64,000 nt of DNA, taken from Lacibacter luteus (GTDB lineage Bacteria; Bacteroidota; Bacteroidia; Chitinophagales; Chitinophagaceae). The stretch covers positions 62,001 to 126,000 of the forward strand of contig NZ_SDHW01000007.1 of NCBI RefSeq assembly GCF_004118265.1. Direction: 5' to 3'. Below the pieces are notes generated by a model. That model ran no database searches, had not been told where the DNA came from, and was given only the letters and a program-made list of their open reading frames with translations. This document shows, one piece after another, positions 63,971-64,000 of the stretch (positions within the stretch are counted from its first letter, which is position 1; every line of letters starts with the position of its first letter). The translations under genes and the position numbers were made by a program.

Positions 63971-64000
63971 AGTCCTGTGAGTAATTTTTAATGGTTCGTG

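Overview
The window looks like a chromosomal segment of a Bacteroidota bacterium, most likely family Chitinophagaceae. The support is a SusC/SusD pair, a 286-residue primary sigma factor without region 1.1, DUF4249 and DUF2339 proteins, many exported enzymes whose signal peptides end in A-Q, -7 boxes of the TAnnTTTG type, and dense intergenic inverted repeats. The genus is not determinable from the sequence alone. No rRNA, tRNA, CRISPR array, transposase or phage gene was seen. No gene-free stretch exceeds 300 bases; the longest, 52548-52829, holds only a candidate rpoD promoter.

Region 1 (1-9.9 kb) is a sugar-acid catabolic operon. It runs from the end of an SSS symporter through two DapA-family lyases, an iron-type alcohol dehydrogenase, a PdxA2-type 4-phospho-tetronate dehydrogenase, a DUF1537 kinase and a second SSS symporter, and ends with an exported three-part fusion (STN-like domain, acetylxylan-esterase-like hydrolase, xylose-isomerase-like TIM barrel). 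Region 2 (10-18.7 kb) has SusC/SusD, a secreted parallel beta-helix protein fused to rhamnose-mutarotase-like domains, and a Gfo/Idh/MocA oxidoreductase. The SusC and beta-helix promoters share a 38-bp motif at identical spacing from their -7 boxes.

Region 3 (18.7-45.9 kb) is a plant-polysaccharide locus. It contains SSS and MFS transporters, a cytoplasmic GH78-like rhamnosidase, and exported GH127-like, GH105-like, GH2, GH43-like, GH106 and DUF5703/GH95-like enzymes. Embedded in it is a small metabolic module: a RuBisCO-like protein (OiaX-like), a DUF1537 kinase (OiaK-like), an Asp/Glu-racemase-family protein and a BASS-type transporter. A sialate O-acetylesterase and a divergent AraC-type regulator close the locus. 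Together the enzymes point to rhamnose-rich pectin (rhamnogalacturonan I or II) as substrate; the OiaX/OiaK-like pair suggests apiose or another branched sugar acid, with PdxA2 and the DUF1537 kinases taking tetronate-type acids into central metabolism. This pathway is inference.

Region 4 (45.9-64 kb) is ordinary chromosome: a DUF2339 membrane protein, tail-specific protease, LamG/PKD surface protein, threonine aldolase, RpoD, DUF4249 lipoprotein, TrxB, FolB, a TPR protein, a B12-binding radical SAM protein, small lipoproteins, a possible protein-glutaminase-like protein, a metallophosphoesterase, a VanZ-like protein and hypotheticals.

The most unusual signal is how the intergenic repeats have become part of genes in regions 1-3. 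In four exported enzymes the 3' arm of the repeat encodes the hydrophobic signal-peptide core. In several others the repeat supplies the C-terminal tail and stop codon. Two perfect 20-bp palindromes sit in frame inside the GH2 gene.
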